Shown piece after piece: positions 55,440-58,444 of a stretch of DNA of 58,444 nucleotides. Source of the stretch: Bacteroidales bacterium (lineage in GTDB: Bacteria > Bacteroidota > Bacteroidia > Bacteroidales > GWA2-32-17); contig JAOAFV010000001.1 in NCBI GenBank assembly GCA_026416095.1, forward strand, positions 1 through 58,444. Reading direction: 5' to 3'. The notes below the pieces were generated by a model. That model saw only the letters and a list, made by a program, of their open reading frames with translations, did not search any database and was not told where the DNA came from. Every line of letters begins with the position of its first letter. Positions within the stretch are counted from its first letter, which is position 1. Position numbers and translations under genes: made by a program.

Positions 55440-56384
55440 TCATTCTTTAATAATTTTTTTACCACTTTTATCTATATAAGCATAATGCATACCTGTTGTA
55501 TTATATTCCACAACAACGTTTCCTTGTTTATCTATAGCAATAAGTCCACCGTAGCCTCCTTGATTTTTAATAGTATTGTTAATAACGTACTTAGCACTTT
55601 CTGTAAGTGGTTTATTTGCATATTTCATTTGAGCAATAACATCGTAAGCAACGGAGTTTCTAATAAAATATTCACCATAGCCTGTACACGATACACCGGC
55701 ATAGTTATTATCGGCATAAGTGCCAGCTCCAATAATAGGAGTATCGCCCACTCTACCCCATTTTTTACCTATTAGCCCACCTGTACTGGTAGCTGCAGCA
55801 ATATTACCATATACATCAAGAGCGACACAACCTACTGTTCCTCCTGTTTTTAATTTTTCTTTCCATTTAGTAAATTTTTCAATCGATTCTGGCGTTATAA
55901 AATATGAATTATCTACCATTTCGAGTTGTAATTCTTTTGCAAAAGCTTCGGCACCTTCGCCTACAAGCAAAACATGCGATGTATTTTCCATCACTTTCCT
56001 TGCAAGCAAAACTGGATTTTTAACATGTTTAACACAAGCAACTGCTCCTGCTTTTAGTGTTTTACCATCCATTACAGAAGCATCAAGCTCTACCTCCCCT
56101 TTACTGTTTAATACTGCACCTTTACCAGCATTAAACAAAGGGCAATCTTCGAGCATCATCACAACTTTTGTTACTACTTCTAAAGCAGTAGCACCATTAT
56201 TAAGCCATTTACTTGCACTATCAAGCAATTGATTCATAAAACGAAAATATTCTTTTTTAAAAACTTCGGGCAATTCTTCAGGTTTATAATTACCTGCTCC
56301 ACCATGAACAACTACAACAGGTTGCGCAATCATACTTACACTTATTAAAACAAATAAGCTAATAAAAATATAATGCCTTAACAT
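55440..56384 (-). CDS. Isoaspartyl peptidase / L-asparaginase (T2 Ntn-hydrolase), exported
   Basis: A 314-residue protein from the ATG at 56384, which starts a signal peptide ending SMIAQ; the TTG at 56402 overlaps a promoter element and is rejected. The N-terminal PVVVVHGGAGN and the self-processing site G-G-T-V-G-C-V-A-L-D (nucleophile threonine near residue 190) identify the type 2 asparaginase/isoaspartyl peptidase family. It removes isoaspartyl residues or asparagine. The export signal suggests periplasmic action on damaged peptides. Length fits alpha plus beta chains. Confidence 0.93.
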   Translation of the reverse strand: MLRHYIFISLFVLISVSMIAQPVVVVHGGAGNYKPEELPEVFKKEYFRFMNQLLDSASKWLNNGATALEVVTKVVMMLEDCPLFNAGKGAVLNSKGEVELDASVMDGKTLKAGAVACVKHVKNPVLLARKVMENTSHVLLVGEGAEAFAKELQLEMVDNSYFITPESIEKFTKWKEKLKTGGTVGCVALDVYGNIAAATSTGGLIGKKWGRVGDTPIIGAGTYADNNYAGVSCTGYGEYFIRNSVAYDVIAQMKYANKPLTESAKYVINNTIKNQGGYGGLIAIDKQGNVVVEYNTTGMHYAYIDKSGKKIIKE

Positions 56385-56399
56385 CTTCAATAATTTCAA

Positions 56400-56430
56400 C
56401 AAATATATTTAAAAATTTCTTTGAAAGAAA
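56400..56430 (-). promoter_or_regulatory. Promoter of the isoaspartyl peptidase gene
   Basis: On the minus strand TTTC at 56430-56427 (one mismatch), 19 bases, then TATATTTG at 56407-56400, exact. The box overlaps the in-frame TTG at 56402, so translation must begin at the ATG 56384. Confidence 0.55.
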
Positions 56431-56456
56431 AATACAATCACCATAAATTTCTTAAC

Positions 56457-56475
56457 AAAAAAGCCTTTATCGGCT
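56457..56475 (-). terminator. Likely intrinsic terminator of the glycan cluster
   Basis: On the minus strand AAGCC, a six-base loop and GGCTT form a stem followed directly by a run of T (TTTTTTG). It is about 110 bases beyond the stop of the GT2 gene at 56584 and is one of the few GC-containing hairpins in the window. Confidence 0.5.
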
Positions 56476-56583
56476 TATCAAAATAAATTTATTGTGTTTT
56501 TTGCTTTTAGTAGCCTTATATAATTTCTGATAACCTTCTTGCTTTTATAGTTTAGTTTTGAAAAAAAATTAAAAAAACAACTT

Positions 56584-57330
56584 TTAAAAAAATTGAGGTA
56601 ATTTTCGCAAGTTTTTTAAAACTAATGTTTTCAAACCACCAATACTATGATGCTTAATTGCTTTATAATCTTCTTTCATTTTAATGACGATATTTTTAAG
56701 TGCATTGCTTTTACCGCCAATTGTCATTTTAACGATATATTCATTTAAGTAATAAATTTTTAAATCAGGAATTAATAATATACGAATCATCCATTCGTAA
56801 TCGGCAGCAATTTTGTAAGAAGTGTCGTAAAAGCCATATTTTTCGAATATGTCGCGTTTAACAAACACAGATGTGTGAGGTGGCATCCAACCGTTATAAA
56901 GTTTTTTTCTACTGAAACTGCCCGCAATCCAATTACGAACAACATTTTCTGTATTTTTATCTTTTACATATTGAATATTTCCATATAAAAAATGAGGGCT
57001 GAATTTTTCAAAAGCAATAGCAACTTTTTCTAAAACAAATTCATCGTAATACATATCGTCGGCATGAAGCCACGTGATAATATTACCATTAGCTAATTTT
57101 ATACCTTTGTTTAAGGCATCGTACATACCTTTATCGGGTTCCGATATTAATTTTATTGTTTTTATTGTGTCATATTTTTTCACTAATTCAAGGGTATTGT
57201 CTGTCGATTCTCCATCGACAATAATAAGCTCATAATTTCTAAAACTTTGCTTCAATACCGAGCGAATGCTTCTTTCAATAGTTTTAGAATTGTTTAGTGT
57301 TACTGTAATAATAGACATTAAGATAGACAT
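56584..57330 (-). CDS. Family 2 glycosyltransferase
   Basis: A 248-residue GT-A fold enzyme: MSIITVTLNNSKTIERSIRS, then QSFRNYELIIVDGESTDNT (nucleotide-sugar strand) and the DxD-like WLHADDMYYD near residue 90. The length and ADYEWMIRI (about 165) are typical of short WcaA-like GT2 members adding a sugar to surface polysaccharide or lipid. A short direct repeat, ATGTCTAT, at the start creates a second ATG four codons in (57318), so the exact start is uncertain. It is the last gene of a minus-strand glycan run. Confidence 0.85.
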   Translation of the reverse strand: MSILMSIITVTLNNSKTIERSIRSVLKQSFRNYELIIVDGESTDNTLELVKKYDTIKTIKLISEPDKGMYDALNKGIKLANGNIITWLHADDMYYDEFVLEKVAIAFEKFSPHFLYGNIQYVKDKNTENVVRNWIAGSFSRKKLYNGWMPPHTSVFVKRDIFEKYGFYDTSYKIAADYEWMIRILLIPDLKIYYLNEYIVKMTIGGKSNALKNIVIKMKEDYKAIKHHSIGGLKTLVLKNLRKLPQFF

Positions 57331-57348
57331 TACCGGAGAAAATTTACT

Positions 57349-58263
57349 TTAATAATTCGTTTTAAAAAAATTTTCGATAATTGAATCAATATTTCTCAAG
57401 ACATTTTCGTCGTTAATTTGAAAATTATCATTAAAAAAGGTCTCTTTATAAAGGAGAGGAGTAAAAGGGACTTTTACTGTATCGTTAGGATGTCGTAAAA
57501 TAATTGCCGACGAAAAAAAACATGCCCAAGTGCTAAATGAACTTACAATAGAAGGAATAATAATTCTACTTTTTGAAATATGAAGTAAATCAATCATTGG
57601 ATTATAAGTAGTTTTATAAAAAACATTGGGTATTGATAATAAATTTTTTAGTTGCTTTGCAGGTGAATCGGTAAAAATATATATAGGTAAAAATCTATTA
57701 TATCTTTCTTTAAAAAAGTATATAATCTTAATAACATCGTCAAGTGGTGTTACAAGATTATTGTTGGCAACAAGTAAATCGCCCCTTCTTAAGTGAATGG
57801 ATATTAATGGTTCGTCAAGATTATTATATTTTTCAATAATTCTTTTCTTTAAATTTTTGAAAATAAAATTTTTTATTAATTCTTTCTCATTAACATATTG
57901 ATGAAGAAAATACTGATGTTGCGGATAAATACAAAAAACAAAAATCTCATTACTTTCGGGTTCTTTATTAAAGGGCTCATATATTTTAATAAACTTTTTT
58001 TTGTAATAATTCAATTTTACAATTGAGGTTAAACTTCTTGCTTTAAATATACCACCATAAAATCTTAAATCTTTCTGAATTCCTTTTAAATTACGAATAT
58101 ACGCACGCGGATGAAAATTTATCCAAGAAGAGCGATATAATTCAAGGTTATACTTTCGGGCAAATAAAAAAGCTTTTGTCCACACATACATTTTATTACC
58201 TAAACCTGCTGAAGTTAGATTAGCAAATACTATGGATTTTTTGATTGACTTGGAATTAAGCAT
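57349..58263 (-). CDS. GT11-like fucosyltransferase (alpha-1,2-FucT fold)
   Basis: A 304-residue protein. Near the N-terminus AGLGNKMYVWTKAFLFARKY resembles the GGLGNQMFQYA start of GT11 enzymes, and SIHLRRGDLLVANNN (about 165) contains the H-x-R-R-x-D GDP-fucose motif, with IYIFTDSP after. These point to the GT11/O-fucosyltransferase superfamily; the exact acceptor and sugar are inferred. It overlaps the stop of the preceding gene by 34 bases and lies 18 bases upstream of GT2. Confidence 0.72.
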   Translation of the reverse strand: MLNSKSIKKSIVFANLTSAGLGNKMYVWTKAFLFARKYNLELYRSSWINFHPRAYIRNLKGIQKDLRFYGGIFKARSLTSIVKLNYYKKKFIKIYEPFNKEPESNEIFVFCIYPQHQYFLHQYVNEKELIKNFIFKNLKKRIIEKYNNLDEPLISIHLRRGDLLVANNNLVTPLDDVIKIIYFFKERYNRFLPIYIFTDSPAKQLKNLLSIPNVFYKTTYNPMIDLLHISKSRIIIPSIVSSFSTWACFFSSAIILRHPNDTVKVPFTPLLYKETFFNDNFQINDENVLRNIDSIIENFFKTNY

Positions 58264-58444
58264 ATTATATTATTTTCAATTTTCAATTGATATGAATTAT
58301 CTAATCGAGCAACCAAAATTCTTAACTCTTCTATACTAGGATAGGAATTAAATCCTTTGAAATCATTGGCATCGTCAATTAGAATAATATGTTTATACTT
58401 ATTGTTTGACAGTATTGCTTTCAATTCTTCAGTTACCGGACATT
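58230..58444 (-). CDS. C-terminal end of a surface-glycan gene, cut by the window edge
   Basis: The minus-strand frame is open to the edge, so only about 71 C-terminal residues are visible. They include HIILIDDANDFKGFN and SYPSIEELRILV. This pattern recurs at the end of SAM-methyltransferase-like proteins in polysaccharide clusters, but the family cannot be settled from this fragment. Overlap with the GT11-like gene suggests translational coupling. Confidence 0.6.
   Translation of the reverse strand, partial: CPVTEELKAILSNNKYKHIILIDDANDFKGFNSYPSIEELRILVARLDNSYQLKIENNIICLIPSQSKNP

Overview
The window is a stretch of a low-GC (about 30% by eye) Bacteroidota chromosome. The evidence is the type IX secretion (T9SS) genes and cargo: a PorP/SprF-like protein, an OmpA/PD40 protein, two proteins with type A C-terminal sorting domains and one with a type B domain. 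Further support comes from repeated promoters of the Bacteroidota form TTTG-N19-TAnnTTTG, a TonB-receptor/DUF5689 lipoprotein pair, bTHX and the sigma-54 regulator-LptE-SecG gene order. A ferredoxin-dependent 2-oxoacid oxidoreductase and a corrinoid adenosyltransferase suggest an anaerobe, possibly an uncultured Bacteroidales relative; that placement is inference.

Layout. 1-417 is the end of a CRISPR array with six identical 37-nt repeats. It is followed by an AT-rich leader-like region shared with the divergent promoter of a four-gene 2-oxoacid:ferredoxin oxidoreductase operon (704-3379). 3392-9925 carries TerC, a lipid A-type acyltransferase, a VWA-like membrane protein, an M48 protease and CinA. 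9940-14334 (minus) is a giant PKD-repeat protein with a type B sorting domain. 14424-17284 is sigma-54 regulator-LptE-TPR-SecG, followed by PorP/SprF and OmpA-PD40 (17294-20457). 20549-24262 holds a small unknown gene, argS and mnmE. 24372-27367 holds two secreted proteins, a methyltransferase, a frameshifted ABC ATPase and the cobalamin adenosyltransferase.

27383-30041 (minus) holds a TM2 lipoprotein, a gene-poor 780-bp gap that looks like decayed coding sequence, a coiled-coil secreted protein and ThpR. 30096-38638 holds ElbB, Mfd and a 1509-residue SprB-repeat adhesin. 38640-45045 (minus) holds a small membrane protein, a threonine dehydrogenase-type SDR, PRPP synthetase, bTHX, a secreted protein and a CUB/GEVED secreted protein. 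45341-47803 is a PriA homologue whose helicase motifs I and VI are gone. 47809-54960 (minus) is a TonB receptor-DUF5689-dnaX-beta-helix lipoprotein run. 55440-58444 (minus) is a T2-family isoaspartyl peptidase and the end of a surface-glycan cluster (GT2, GT11-like, and the C-terminus of a further gene).

Most of the window is housekeeping and cell-surface genes. I did not find a clear new multi-gene system. The most unusual signals are the ATPase-dead PriA, the ABC ATPase with a frameshift plus degraded Walker B, the CRISPR leader with a Shine-Dalgarno-preceded small ORF reading into the array, the decayed 28.0-28.8 kb region, and the back-to-back promoter at 30051-30071.
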